NCBI RefSeq assembly: GCF_018736045.1
Contig: NZ_CP076132.1
Location: 4,866,501-4,930,500, forward strand
Reading direction: 5' to 3'
Source of the DNA: Flammeovirga yaeyamensis
GTDB taxonomy: Bacteria; Bacteroidota; Bacteroidia; Cytophagales; Flammeovirgaceae
Length of the DNA: 64,000 bases
The position numbers and the translations under genes are program-made. The notes beneath the pieces were generated by a model. The model did no database searches and was not told where the DNA came from. It was given only the letters and a program-made list of their open reading frames with translations. Each line of letters begins with the position of its first letter. Within the stretch, counting starts at the first letter, position 1. This document shows, piece by piece, positions 1 through 7,706 of this stretch.

Positions 1-70
1 TAAGCATTCTTTGACGGAAACCGTGTTTGTTTTTTCTCTTGCGGTTCGAAGGTTGAAATGTTCTTTTCAT
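1..70 (-). CDS. rpmH: 50S ribosomal protein L34, 5' end only (partial)
   Basis: The reverse strand from 70 reads [20 protein letters not shown] and continues RML to the window edge. This is the nearly invariant N-terminus of bacterial L34, a structural protein of the large ribosomal subunit; the family is only about 45-53 residues, so roughly half is present. The ATG at 70-68 is the family start. A good Bacteroidota-type promoter lies just upstream (103-133). A terminator at 515-545 separates it from the kinase genes transcribed in the same direction. Only the missing C-terminus is uncertain. Confidence 0.93.
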   Translation of the reverse strand, partial: MKRTFQPSNRKRKNKHGFRQRML

Positions 71-102
71 CGTACTATGTAAGATTAGAATTTTTCGGCT
101 TG

Positions 103-133
103 CAAAAGTAAAAATACTTCTGCAAAATGACAA
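103..133 (-). promoter_or_regulatory. Predicted promoter of rpmH
   Basis: On the minus strand a -33 element TTGT (133-130) is followed by exactly 19 bases and a perfect -7 box TACTTTTG (110-103), matching the Bacteroidota sigma-A consensus TAnnTTTG. The implied transcript start is about 25-30 bases before the rpmH ATG. Confidence 0.6.
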
Positions 134-464
134 GCTATTTCACTGTTAATACTGAATAAACAGAAAAACAACCATTGAATTTCAATCACATTAACACAAT
201 TGAGTATCAAAAGGTGTTTTTTTACTAACAATAAAACAACATCTAACCGTAATATTTCAATTAGAATATGGTGATTATCAACCGTTAAGATCACAATAAC
301 CTACTGCACATCAAATCACCGGCTGACAAAGGTAAGAATTAAGTTTTTAAATACTACATTTTGAGTTAATTATTTATGGCAAATGTAGTTTTGATTAAGT
401 TCATTAACAGCTTTAACTCAATGAATTAAGAAACTCACTTCGATGTTTAAGCTAAAAAACATTT

Positions 465-505
465 CACGTTTTTCATTTTTAACTTTTCATTTTTCATTCT
501 TCATC
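465..505. repeat. Dispersed AT-rich repeat, single copy
   Basis: The stretch beginning CACGTTTTTCATTTTTAACT and ending in TTTTTCATTCTTCATC closely matches the end of each unit of the tandem repeat at 40867-41300. Two distant intergenic copies sharing the order ACGTTTTTCATTTTTAACTT then TTTTTCATT suggest a dispersed short repeat family rather than chance AT-richness. Confidence 0.5.
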
Positions 506-514
506 TTTGATGAA

Positions 515-545
515 GCAAAAAGGCCACAATCTCTTGCAGCCTTTT
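515..545 (-). terminator. Rho-independent terminator after the kinase genes
   Basis: On the minus strand AAGGC-TGCAA pairs with TTGTG-GCCTT (10 pairs, two of them wobble) around a short loop, followed by a run of Ts. It ends the kinase transcript before rpmH. Confidence 0.6.
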
Positions 546-564
546 CATTAAACTCATAACCTAG

Positions 565-1179
565 TTATTTAGAAACTGATAATTGCTCATCGATCTGATT
601 AACGATTCTATAGAAATCTTCTGTGTTTTCTACGAAGTCGTAATCATCCATCTTAATTCTTAGTAGTGGACCTGTGTATTGGTCGATCCATTGATTATAA
701 AGTACGTTTAGTCCTTTTAAATAATCTTCTGGGATAGTTTGTTCGTAAGACCTACCTCTTTTTTGAATTTGAGAGATCAGACGATCATAATCTGTATCTA
801 GATAAATCAAAAGGTCTGGCTTTGGAAGTTGAGACGACATACTTTTAAAAAGTTTCCAATACGATTCAAAATCACGGTCATCCATAATGCCTGATGTGTG
901 CAGGTTCTTGGCAAAGATATGAGCGTTTTCATCAAACGAACGGTCTTGGACAATTGACTTAGATGCATTTCTAAGATCAAGCATCTGTTGGAAGCTATTG
1001 TCTAAGAAACGCACCTGAGCATGAAAAGCCCAACGTTTCATATCATTGTAAAAATCTTCTAAATACGGATTATCGGCAGTACTTTCAAACTCTGGTATCC
1101 AGTTGAAATGTTCTGACAACATTTTTGTTAGTGTGGTCTTACCCGACCCAATATTCCCAGCAATGGCAATGTATTGCAT
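565..1179 (-). CDS. Deoxynucleoside kinase paralogue 1 (divergent)
   Basis: A 204-residue member of the dCK/dGK-type family, which phosphorylates deoxynucleosides with ATP in cytosolic salvage. The P-loop GNIGSGKT is at residues 8-15, the DRS motif at 79-81 and the arginine-rich lid RGRSYE near 141-146; the length is normal. It is the last of three tandem paralogues. It is the most divergent at the pocket: after the conserved Gln the Tyr is Arg (QVR instead of QVY/QTY), the Arg aligned with human dCK Arg104 is Ser, and DRS is followed by FDEN where paralogue 2 has LYED. Kinase chemistry is likely; substrate is unknown. A separate terminator lies upstream, so it may have its own promoter. Confidence 0.88.
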   Translation of the reverse strand: MQYIAIAGNIGSGKTTLTKMLSEHFNWIPEFESTADNPYLEDFYNDMKRWAFHAQVRFLDNSFQQMLDLRNASKSIVQDRSFDENAHIFAKNLHTSGIMDDRDFESYWKLFKSMSSQLPKPDLLIYLDTDYDRLISQIQKRGRSYEQTIPEDYLKGLNVLYNQWIDQYTGPLLRIKMDDYDFVENTEDFYRIVNQIDEQLSVSK

Positions 1180-1254
1180 TTTCTCAGTGAAGTCTTTTTT
1201 TGAAATGGTATTAATTAGGTGTATCCTATTTTTAGAAATAGGTTACTAAAAAGC

Positions 1255-1299
1255 AGCAAAAAACGTGTGCTATATTCGATGGTACAACACACGTTTTCT
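1255..1299 (-). terminator. Terminator between kinase paralogues 2 and 1
   Basis: AAAACGTGTG (1260-1269) pairs perfectly with CACACGTTTT (1288-1297) over an 18-base loop. On the minus strand the hairpin is followed by a run of Ts. It would end or attenuate transcription after paralogue 2, separating it from paralogue 1. Confidence 0.65.
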
Positions 1300-1313
1300 T
1301 GATATAATTATGG

Positions 1314-1937
1314 TTATACTCTTGCTTTTTGAGCGTGTAATTCAGCATCAATACTACCGATAATTTGCTGAAGATGTTTTTCATTCTCCACAAAATCGAT
1401 ATCCTCCATATCAATCACTAACAATTTACCTTGATCATAATTCGAGATCCACTCTTCGTAATACTCATTCAAACCTGTAAGGTAAGCTCTAGAGATGCTT
1501 TGTTCGTATTCACGACCACGCTTACGAATATGATCTAATAATTGAGGAACAGAAGTTCTTAAGTAAATTAAAAGATCTGGAGCAGGTGCATGTTCCGTTA
1601 CTGAACCGAATACTGCTTGGAAAGTCTCCGCATCACGATCGGATAAATGACCATCAGCGTTCAACTGTCTAGCAAAAATCTTAGCATCCTCATATAAAGA
1701 ACGATCTTGGATAATAGGTTGTTCTGTTCTAGACACCTCCATCACCTGACGGAAACGACTATTCAAGAAATATACTTGAAGAGGGAATGCCCAACGAGAC
1801 ATATCTCCGTAAAAATCTTCTAAATATGGGTTATCGTCTGCACTTTCGTAACGAGGTTCCCATCCGAAATGTGCTGCTAATTTTCCTGTAAGGGTAGTTT
1901 TACCACTACCGATATTTCCCGCTATTGCGATATACAT
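1314..1937 (-). CDS. Deoxynucleoside kinase paralogue 2 (canonical)
   Basis: A 207-residue deoxynucleoside kinase with P-loop GNIGSGKT (7-14), the motif DRS followed by LYED (78-84) and lid motif KRGREYE. It keeps the residues aligning with the base-reading pair of human dCK (Arg104 and Asp133): SRF after QVYFLN, and the Asp of LYED. It is therefore the most canonical of the three copies and the best candidate for ordinary deoxyadenosine/deoxyguanosine/deoxycytidine salvage. It starts 26 bases after paralogue 3 stops, suggesting co-transcription. Family assignment is firm; the exact substrate is inference. Confidence 0.9.
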   Translation of the reverse strand: MYIAIAGNIGSGKTTLTGKLAAHFGWEPRYESADDNPYLEDFYGDMSRWAFPLQVYFLNSRFRQVMEVSRTEQPIIQDRSLYEDAKIFARQLNADGHLSDRDAETFQAVFGSVTEHAPAPDLLIYLRTSVPQLLDHIRKRGREYEQSISRAYLTGLNEYYEEWISNYDQGKLLVIDMEDIDFVENEKHLQQIIGSIDAELHAQKARV

Positions 1938-1963
1938 TTTCTTTCAGATTAGTTGTTAGTGAA

Positions 1964-2596
1964 TTATACTAGTGATCCTGTTGGTGTCTTACGGATACGC
2001 ATTGCAGATTCTATGGCAGAAGCAATACGTTCAAAATCTTTATCGTTAGCAACGAAATCGACATCATTTACATCTACGACAACCAATCCGCCTTTATCAT
2101 AACTATCGATCCACTCTTCGTAAAGATCATTTAAGTTTTGAAGATATTCAGTAGGGATAGTTTTTTCGTAATCACGTCCTCTTTTCTCTATGTTTTGCTG
2201 AAGTTTTTCAACATCAGCTCTTAAATAGATTAATAGATGAGGAGCATTTGCTTTTGCTTCATACAACTTAGCCAATGCAGTGTAGTTTTCGAAGTCTCTT
2301 TGATTAAGTACTCCAGATCTTCTTAAGTTCTCTGTGAATACGTAAGTACCTTCGTACAATGACCTGTCCTGAATTACAGGGTTATCGACTGTAGCATCTT
2401 TTACTTGCTCAAATCGGTGATTTAAAAAGTAGGTTTGTAAATGGAAAGACCATGTTTCCATATCTTGATAAAAGTCCTCTAAATATGGGTTATTGACAGT
2501 GCTTTCGTACAATGCTCTCCATCCAAATCGTTCGGAAAGTAGCCTAGTCAATGTTGTTTTTCCACAACCAATGTTTCCTGCTATAGCGATATACAT
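1964..2596 (-). CDS. Deoxynucleoside kinase paralogue 3
   Basis: A 210-residue deoxynucleoside kinase and the first of the tandem set. The P-loop is GNIGCGKT (7-14), with Cys where the other two copies have Ser; DRS is at 77-79; the lid is KRGRDYE. The pocket differs from paralogue 2 because DRS is followed by LYEG, so the residue aligned with dCK Asp133 is Gly, while the Arg104-equivalent (NHRF) is kept. Paralogous dNK pairs, such as the dAK/dGK heterodimer of lactobacilli, are known; three in a row is less usual. The 153-base gap upstream probably contains the promoter. Confidence 0.9.
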   Translation of the reverse strand: MYIAIAGNIGCGKTTLTRLLSERFGWRALYESTVNNPYLEDFYQDMETWSFHLQTYFLNHRFEQVKDATVDNPVIQDRSLYEGTYVFTENLRRSGVLNQRDFENYTALAKLYEAKANAPHLLIYLRADVEKLQQNIEKRGRDYEKTIPTEYLQNLNDLYEEWIDSYDKGGLVVVDVNDVDFVANDKDFERIASAIESAMRIRKTPTGSLV

Positions 2597-2749
2597 GTAA
2601 TTCTATTATAAAGACGTATGACGTGATTATTTTTAAAATTTGTTTGAGTGAAGTACTCAAATTTTGTGAGGTGCAAATATAGAATATTTGCTCCCATCAA
2701 AAAGATGATTTTGAAGAAAGTATGTTAATTTTACCAAGTATCTTTCTGT

Positions 2750-3022
2750 CTATTTCAAGACAAAATACAATAAGGCAAACATTCCTGCAATTAATAATGC
2801 ACGAATAATTACCGGTTTTCTTTCTGTTCTTCTATTACGAACCGCAGAAAAATCAATACTATCTTGAATACTTTTTACTGTTTTTTCTTTTTCCTCTTTC
2901 TCGTACTTATCGTACAGAGCTTTATGCCTAGCCTCTCTCTCTTCTCTTTCAGCATCATAGTATCGGGTCGTAAAATCAAACTGTCTATGGGTTAACAGTT
3001 TAAACATCGTTGGCCTCTTCAT
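2750..3022 (-). CDS. Small C-tail-anchored membrane protein of unknown function
   Basis: About 90 residues from the ATG at 3022; an in-frame TTG at 3046 is a less likely start. The N-terminal half has FDFTTRYYDAEREEREARHK, the middle is charged and probably helical (KYEKEEKEK), and the last 20 residues form one membrane segment ending FVLK, so the bulk should be cytosolic and tail-anchored. It resembles small conserved Bacteroidota proteins with an F-x-x-x-x-R-Y-Y start, some of which carry misleading enzyme names in databases (from memory). Function unknown. Confidence 0.65.
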   Translation of the reverse strand: MKRPTMFKLLTHRQFDFTTRYYDAEREEREARHKALYDKYEKEEKEKTVKSIQDSIDFSAVRNRRTERKPVIIRALLIAGMFALLYFVLK

Positions 3023-3512
3023 ATCTCTCTTTTTTATTTCTTGCAATCAAGCATATAAAATGCTGAATTTCAACATTTGGCCGTTAAAGAAAATCAATTA
3101 ACGGCTATTACAAAAATACTGAAAATATGGTTTGGGAAAAAGAAAGAATCTATTATTTAGCAATTAAATATTGAAGTAATGAATAGGATAAAACGCATAG
3201 TTCTGCTGTTTTTATCAAAAAGTGACATTGAACACTGTTTTTTTCAAAGAGAAGAAACTAACAACATATTGATATAAAAGCCATACATTTTTTTTCAAAT
3301 TGTCACTTCACAGATACAAAATCACGCAATATTGGACTTTTTTATAATCCTTTATCTTAACGTATTTCCCTCAACGTTTTTATTTTATGTACGAACGTGT
3401 ATTTTTGCAAGGGATTTTATAATATTTCCTTATTTACGCATCAATCGCACACCCAAAATGTGGTCGATGCTCTAAGACGAAAAACGAAAAATTATATATT
3501 AACAACAAAGTT
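3023..3512. other. Divergent intergenic region upstream of lpdA
   Basis: No gene seen. It separates the minus-strand small membrane protein from lpdA and holds the lpdA promoter near 3400. A widely spaced 8-base inverted repeat, AAGTGACA (3220-3227) and TGTCACTT (3301-3308), is present; its significance is doubtful. Confidence 0.5.
3377..3407 (+). promoter_or_regulatory. Predicted promoter of lpdA
   Basis: A perfect Bacteroidota -7 box TATTTTTG lies at 3400-3407, about 105 bases before the start codon. The -33 position holds a T-run rather than TTTG, so the upstream half is weak. Confidence 0.45.
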
Positions 3513-4916
3513 ATGTCAGCAACAAAATTTGATTTAATCGTAATAGGATCAGGTCCTGGTGGATACGTTGCCGCTATCCGTGCTTCTCAATTAGGTTTAA
3601 AAGTAGCCGTAGTAGAGAAAGCTGAAGTAGGTGGTATCTGCTTAAACTGGGGTTGTATCCCAACGAAAGCTTTACTAAAAAGTGGTCAGGTGTTCCAATA
3701 CATCAACCATGCAAAAGACTTTGGTATTAATGTAGGTGAGGCAGCTGCCGATTTCCCTGCAATGGTACAAAGATCTCGTGGTGTGGCTGCTGGCATGAGT
3801 AAAGGTGTTGAGTTCTTGATCAAAAAGAATAAAATCGAGAAACTTCTTGGATTTGGTAAATTAGTTGGTCCTAAACAAGTAGAAGTTACAGACGCAGAAG
3901 GTAAAGCTACTGTTTACGACGCAGAACATATTGTTTTAGCTACTGGTGGTAGAGCAAAAGAACTTCCTCATATCAAAATTGATGGCGAGAAAGTAATTGG
4001 TTACCGTCAAGCAATGACTCTTCCTGAGCAACCTAAGAAAATGGTTGTAATGGGATCTGGTGCAATCGGTGTTGAGTTTGCTTACTTCTATAACTCTATC
4101 GGTACAGAAGTAACTGTAGTAGAATACTTACCACGCATCGTACCTAACGAAGACGCTGATGTTTCTAAAGAATTAGAGCGTAACTTCAAAAAACAAGGAA
4201 TTAAAGTGATGACTAATGCTGCTGTTCAAACAGTAGATACTTCTGGAGACGGTTGTAAAGTAGTGATCAAAGACAACAAGAAAGATAAAGAAACAACTAT
4301 CGAGTGTGATGTTGTTCTTTCTGCAGTTGGTGTTGAAACTAACTTGGAAGGTATCGGTCTTGAAGAAGTAGGTGTTGCTCACGACAGAGGTAAGGTATTG
4401 ATCAACGATTACTACCAAACTAACATTCCTTCAGTGTATGCAATCGGTGATATCGTTAAAGGTCCTGCTTTAGCACACGTTGCTTCTCACGAAGGTATTA
4501 TCTGTGTTGAGAAAATCGCTGGTTTAACTCCTGAACCTATGAACTACGGTAACATCCCAGGCTGTACTTACACAGTTCCTGAAGTTGCTTCAGTAGGTAT
4601 GACAGAAGAAATGGCGAAAGAAGCTGGTTATGAAGTGAAAGTGGGTAAATTCCCATTCTCTGCATCAGGAAAAGCTTCAGCTGCTGGTCATAAAGAAGGT
4701 TTTGTTAAAGTAATCTTTGATGCTAAATATGGTGAGTGGTTAGGATGTCACATGATTGGTTCTAACGTTACAGAAATGATTGCTGAGGCAGTTGTTGGAC
4801 GTAAATTAGAAGTAACTGGACACGAAATCATCACTGCAGTTCACCCTCACCCAACATTATCCGAAGCGGTAATGGAGGCAGCTGCTCAAGCTTATGACGA
4901 GTGTATCCACTTGTAA
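3513..4916 (+). CDS. lpdA: Dihydrolipoyl dehydrogenase (E3)
   Basis: A full-length 467-residue flavoenzyme that reoxidises dihydrolipoamide of 2-oxoacid dehydrogenase complexes and/or the glycine cleavage system, using FAD and NAD+. The N-terminal FAD fold has GSGPGGY; the redox disulfide is C43/C48 in GGICLNWGCIPTK; the NAD-binding fold has GSGAIGVEFA; the C-terminal catalytic HPHPTLSEA is near residue 444. No E1 or E2 genes are adjacent, so it is probably a shared E3. It has its own promoter-like box and a strong terminator, consistent with a monocistronic unit. Confidence 0.96.
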   Translation: MSATKFDLIVIGSGPGGYVAAIRASQLGLKVAVVEKAEVGGICLNWGCIPTKALLKSGQVFQYINHAKDFGINVGEAAADFPAMVQRSRGVAAGMSKGVEFLIKKNKIEKLLGFGKLVGPKQVEVTDAEGKATVYDAEHIVLATGGRAKELPHIKIDGEKVIGYRQAMTLPEQPKKMVVMGSGAIGVEFAYFYNSIGTEVTVVEYLPRIVPNEDADVSKELERNFKKQGIKVMTNAAVQTVDTSGDGCKVVIKDNKKDKETTIECDVVLSAVGVETNLEGIGLEEVGVAHDRGKVLINDYYQTNIPSVYAIGDIVKGPALAHVASHEGIICVEKIAGLTPEPMNYGNIPGCTYTVPEVASVGMTEEMAKEAGYEVKVGKFPFSASGKASAAGHKEGFVKVIFDAKYGEWLGCHMIGSNVTEMIAEAVVGRKLEVTGHEIITAVHPHPTLSEAVMEAAAQAYDECIHL

Positions 4917-4944
4917 GATTCGAAGAAGATATATTAATCTATAT

Positions 4945-4986
4945 AAAAGTCACTGTTCCTTTTTTGGGACAGTGACTTTTTTTTAT
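4945..4986 (+). terminator. Rho-independent terminator of lpdA
   Basis: A 15-base stem from AAAAGTCACTGTTCC (4945-4959) to GGGACAGTGACTTTT (4966-4980), one pair a wobble, is followed by a long T-run. Confidence 0.85.
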
Positions 4987-5041
4987 AATTTGAGATGCTT
5001 ACTAAACCTTTCTTACCCTACACAATTACTCATTCACTCGT

Positions 5042-5470
5042 ATGAAACTTATTATCGTCTCTACCCTTACCCTTTTTACATTTGCTCTTTATGGACAAAG
5101 TACTTCTTCTCATGCTTCAGAACAACAATGGAACGCGCTTAAATTGTATGCGACTGATGCCGATCAAAAAGAAGTGATCAATAATAAAATCAATGAATTG
5201 AATTTGCTCAAAGAACAACTTCATCATAGCGTTATTAGAGAACTTGAAGAGATCGAAACCCTAAGTATAAATTTACTACAAAACTTTGTGATCATAGAAG
5301 AGCATCTAAGAGAACATTTTTTCGAGATGGATCTTCATTATTTAGAGTACGAGCTCCAACATCCCGATCATATAATGACAAAAGAAGAATGGGTCGAATT
5401 TCATACAGAGAAGATCAAAAAGTATAAAATATCACAGATTAACGACGAATTACCTCTGTATTATGATTGA
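5042..5470 (+). CDS. Small secreted protein, unknown function
   Basis: 142 residues. It starts with a typical signal peptide (MKLIIVSTLTLFTFALYGQS, cleavage probably after LYG or YGQ). The mature part is rich in Glu, Leu and Lys and probably all-helical, with a heptad-like stretch around NKINELNLLKEQLHHSVIRE. No cysteine, metal motif or sorting domain was recognised. It sits between lpdA and the porin gene, with no terminator before the latter, although the porin has its own -7 box. It is probably periplasmic. Family not recognised. Confidence 0.6.
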   Translation: MKLIIVSTLTLFTFALYGQSTSSHASEQQWNALKLYATDADQKEVINNKINELNLLKEQLHHSVIRELEEIETLSINLLQNFVIIEEHLREHFFEMDLHYLEYELQHPDHIMTKEEWVEFHTEKIKKYKISQINDELPLYYD

Positions 5471-5530
5471 AATCATATAATTAATACGTTTCAATGTGAT
5501 GGATATTCTATTTTATAAAAAATCTTAAAT

Positions 5531-5538
5531 TAACTTTG
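5531..5538 (+). promoter_or_regulatory. Predicted -7 box of the porin-like gene
   Basis: TAACTTTG matches the Bacteroidota -7 consensus exactly and lies 28 bases before the ATG. No good -33 element is seen. Confidence 0.4.
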
Positions 5539-5566
5539 CATTCGTCACAAGAACTCATTTCATAGA

Positions 5567-7024
5567 ATGCGATTTATATTATCAGTATCCTTTATTACAT
5601 TATTTAGCATTAGCCTGCTTGGGCAAAATGTTGATTCTACTAAGGTAGAAAAGACCACTTCTACAGCTATTGAAAAAACAGATTACCAAAAAACTGTAGA
5701 TGTATTTAAGAGAGGTATCCGATTGGATCTAAACAAAGACAAAACTTCTTATTTCAAATTCATACTTGGTTTACAATCGTGGTGGAGATATGGGGAAACC
5801 AACCCTGGAACAATCAATAATGTTTCAAAAGAACCTATCGACCATTATTCGGATTTTGCCATGAGACGTATTCGTACGATGTTCTATTTAAATGTAGAAA
5901 ACAAGTACTTATTATTTGCTCAAATTGGAGCAACATCAGACGGTACCTATTCTAACATTTTTCAAAACGTATACTTCCACGATTTCCAAGGTCAAATACG
6001 AATTGCTCCAAAAAATTACTTCGGTTCAGGTCTTCACTTTTGGCAAGGCCTTTCAAGACTTTCTAGAGTAGGTTCCAACAATTACCTTATTCTAGACAAC
6101 CCAGGATTTAACTTCCCAGAAGTAAATAGAACAGATGCAATTGTTAGACAAATGGGATTTTTCTTTAGAGGGGTTACCCTTGGGAAATTAGGATATCAAG
6201 TTTCCTTAAACCAACCTTTAATTACGCCAGATGCAGGTGCACCAACAGTTGGAGGAAGACCAATGTCTAAAGAAGAAATGTTGGATTATGCCAACAGTAA
6301 CACACCTCCTGCTGGAGTTCAAGAAGGAAACACTTATTTATTAAGACAAACCAACTATAACGTCAATGGTTATTTCTATTGGCAGTTTTGGGATATAGAA
6401 TCACAATCTGTTTCTGGTGCTTCACAGATGAATTACTTTGGACAGAAACGTGTTTTCAACATTGGTGCTGGTTTCCAATACCAACCGGGTGGAACAGCTA
6501 CTTATATTAAAGACGCTAACGGCGACTGGGGTTTACAAGAAAATGACATCACTAAAATTGCTGTAGATGCGTTTTTAAGTATGCCACTAGGACATAATGG
6601 TGGTGGAATTACTGCTTATGGTGTGTTCTATAACTACCAATACGGTTCTAATTACTTAAGAACAGCCAATGTTTTAGGTGGTTTTGCAACTGGAGGAGAT
6701 TCACCTCAAGGTGCTGGCTTTGCATCTTATTCTCATGGTACCGGTAATATTTTCCACACAGAAATTGGATACACATTACCTAAATCGATCTATAATTCTG
6801 AGAAAAAAATTCAACCATTCATAGGTTTCTCGTGGAAGGATCTAGAAGGATTGGATGAAGCTTCTTGGCATGGCGATTTTGGTGCAAACTGGGCAATTAT
6901 TGGTCAGAATGTAAAAGTTTCTGCCGCTTATTCACTTCGCCCTGTATATATGATAAAAGACAGCAAGAATGTTGTTGACCATCATGCTGGGTTATTTGTA
7001 GCCCAACTTCAATTAAGAATCTGA
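5567..7024 (+). CDS. Outer-membrane porin-like beta-barrel protein
   Basis: 485 residues with signal peptide MRFILSVSFITLFSISLLGQ. The mature protein has alternating amphipathic strands, many aromatic girdle residues, a conserved early segment (KFILGLQSWWRYGETNPGT) and a terminal strand FVAQLQLRI typical of outer-membrane barrels. It looks like a Bacteroidota porin-type protein; the substrate cannot be read from the sequence. It has its own promoter-like box and ends at a bidirectional terminator facing the DUF2480 gene. Confidence 0.7.
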   Translation: MRFILSVSFITLFSISLLGQNVDSTKVEKTTSTAIEKTDYQKTVDVFKRGIRLDLNKDKTSYFKFILGLQSWWRYGETNPGTINNVSKEPIDHYSDFAMRRIRTMFYLNVENKYLLFAQIGATSDGTYSNIFQNVYFHDFQGQIRIAPKNYFGSGLHFWQGLSRLSRVGSNNYLILDNPGFNFPEVNRTDAIVRQMGFFFRGVTLGKLGYQVSLNQPLITPDAGAPTVGGRPMSKEEMLDYANSNTPPAGVQEGNTYLLRQTNYNVNGYFYWQFWDIESQSVSGASQMNYFGQKRVFNIGAGFQYQPGGTATYIKDANGDWGLQENDITKIAVDAFLSMPLGHNGGGITAYGVFYNYQYGSNYLRTANVLGGFATGGDSPQGAGFASYSHGTGNIFHTEIGYTLPKSIYNSEKKIQPFIGFSWKDLEGLDEASWHGDFGANWAIIGQNVKVSAAYSLRPVYMIKDSKNVVDHHAGLFVAQLQLRI

Positions 7025-7078
7025 TATTCAATTGAGATATATCTAATTACCTCCGGGTATAAATTTTCGTTTTCCAAA

Positions 7079-7112
7079 AAAAAACACCAACTGTTCTGTT
7101 GGTGTTTTTTTA
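7079..7112. terminator. Bidirectional terminator between convergent genes
   Basis: AACACCAAC (7083-7091) pairs perfectly with GTTGGTGTT (7098-7106) around TGTTCT, with A-run and T-run flanks. It serves both the porin-like gene and the DUF2480 gene. Confidence 0.8.
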
Positions 7113-7134
7113 TATATAATTGATGAAACCAAAA

Positions 7135-7647
7135 TTATTTTTTCCTAGGTTTCTTATAAATTGGCACTGTACTACAAGGCTCCCCAAACATAATTGTCTT
7201 TGCAACAGGTCTCAATTTCTCTGTAATTTTTACATAAGCTGATGTTGGAACAGCTTCCTTGCTACATCCTTTGATCACTATCGGTTTATCCTCAAATTCA
7301 TTGATATCCAAAGCGTCAATAGCCTTCTCGAAAATACTTTCCTCCAAACGTTCTAAATCTCCAAAGACAATCGTCTTGGCATATTTTTCAAAACGTGTGG
7401 TCAGCAACATATAAGCCCAAGTAGGAATAATGGCATCTACAGAACAGGTAATTGCGACATGCTTTCCTTCGTATGTAGACCAATCGTGTTCTTTTAAGAA
7501 TAGTCTAAAATCCTTTTCACGTAACACAATTCCCTGAAAAAGCTGATCTTTTATATCAAATAACACTCTTTCTCCCTGTGGTTTAATTTCTTCAAGATCT
7601 AAAGAAACAAGGGCACTCTGAGCGACTCTATTTACAATTTCATCCAT
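7135..7647 (-). CDS. DUF2480 family protein
   Basis: A 170-residue cytosolic protein matching the Bacteroidota-conserved DUF2480 family by its opening (MDEIVNRVAQSALVSLDLEE), the central IPTWAYMLLTTR and the C-terminal VIKGCSKEAVPTSAYV. The conserved Cys and the IPTWAY/VPTSAY repeat-like halves stand out: the two halves (around IPTWAYML and VPTSAYVK) look like an internal duplication. Function is unknown. Monocistronic on the minus strand. Confidence 0.8.
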   Translation of the reverse strand: MDEIVNRVAQSALVSLDLEEIKPQGERVLFDIKDQLFQGIVLREKDFRLFLKEHDWSTYEGKHVAITCSVDAIIPTWAYMLLTTRFEKYAKTIVFGDLERLEESIFEKAIDALDINEFEDKPIVIKGCSKEAVPTSAYVKITEKLRPVAKTIMFGEPCSTVPIYKKPRKK

Positions 7648-7706
7648 GTTTAAAAAGTTTTCTTATTAAACTGATTTACGAAGACAAAGTTACAAGTTTA
7701 TATCTA

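Larger units (their letters stand above)
134..564. other. AT-rich intergenic region between rpmH and the kinase genes
   Basis: No gene is supported here. The short minus-strand open frame at 85-294 is hydrophobic by base composition, overlaps the rpmH promoter and has no family features. The region holds a copy of a dispersed AT-rich repeat (about 465-505) and the kinase-gene terminator (515-545). I saw no convincing DnaA boxes, so there is no evidence of an origin despite the presence of rpmH. Confidence 0.6.

Noticed and set aside
85-294. 69-codon minus-strand open frame
   Set aside because: It overlaps the predicted rpmH promoter, is hydrophobic only through AT-rich codons and has no signal or family features.
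71-564. Chromosome origin next to rpmH
   Set aside because: rpmH lies near dnaA and oriC in many bacteria, but I saw no dnaA, rnpA or DnaA-box cluster here.
1232-1414. 60-codon minus-strand frame over the kinase gene and terminator
   Set aside because: It overlaps a confident kinase gene and the terminator hairpin; it is a shadow frame.
3220-3308. Widely spaced inverted repeat AAGTGACA/TGTCACTT upstream of lpdA
   Set aside because: Only 8 bases per arm with about 70 bases between; in AT-rich DNA this is expected by chance.
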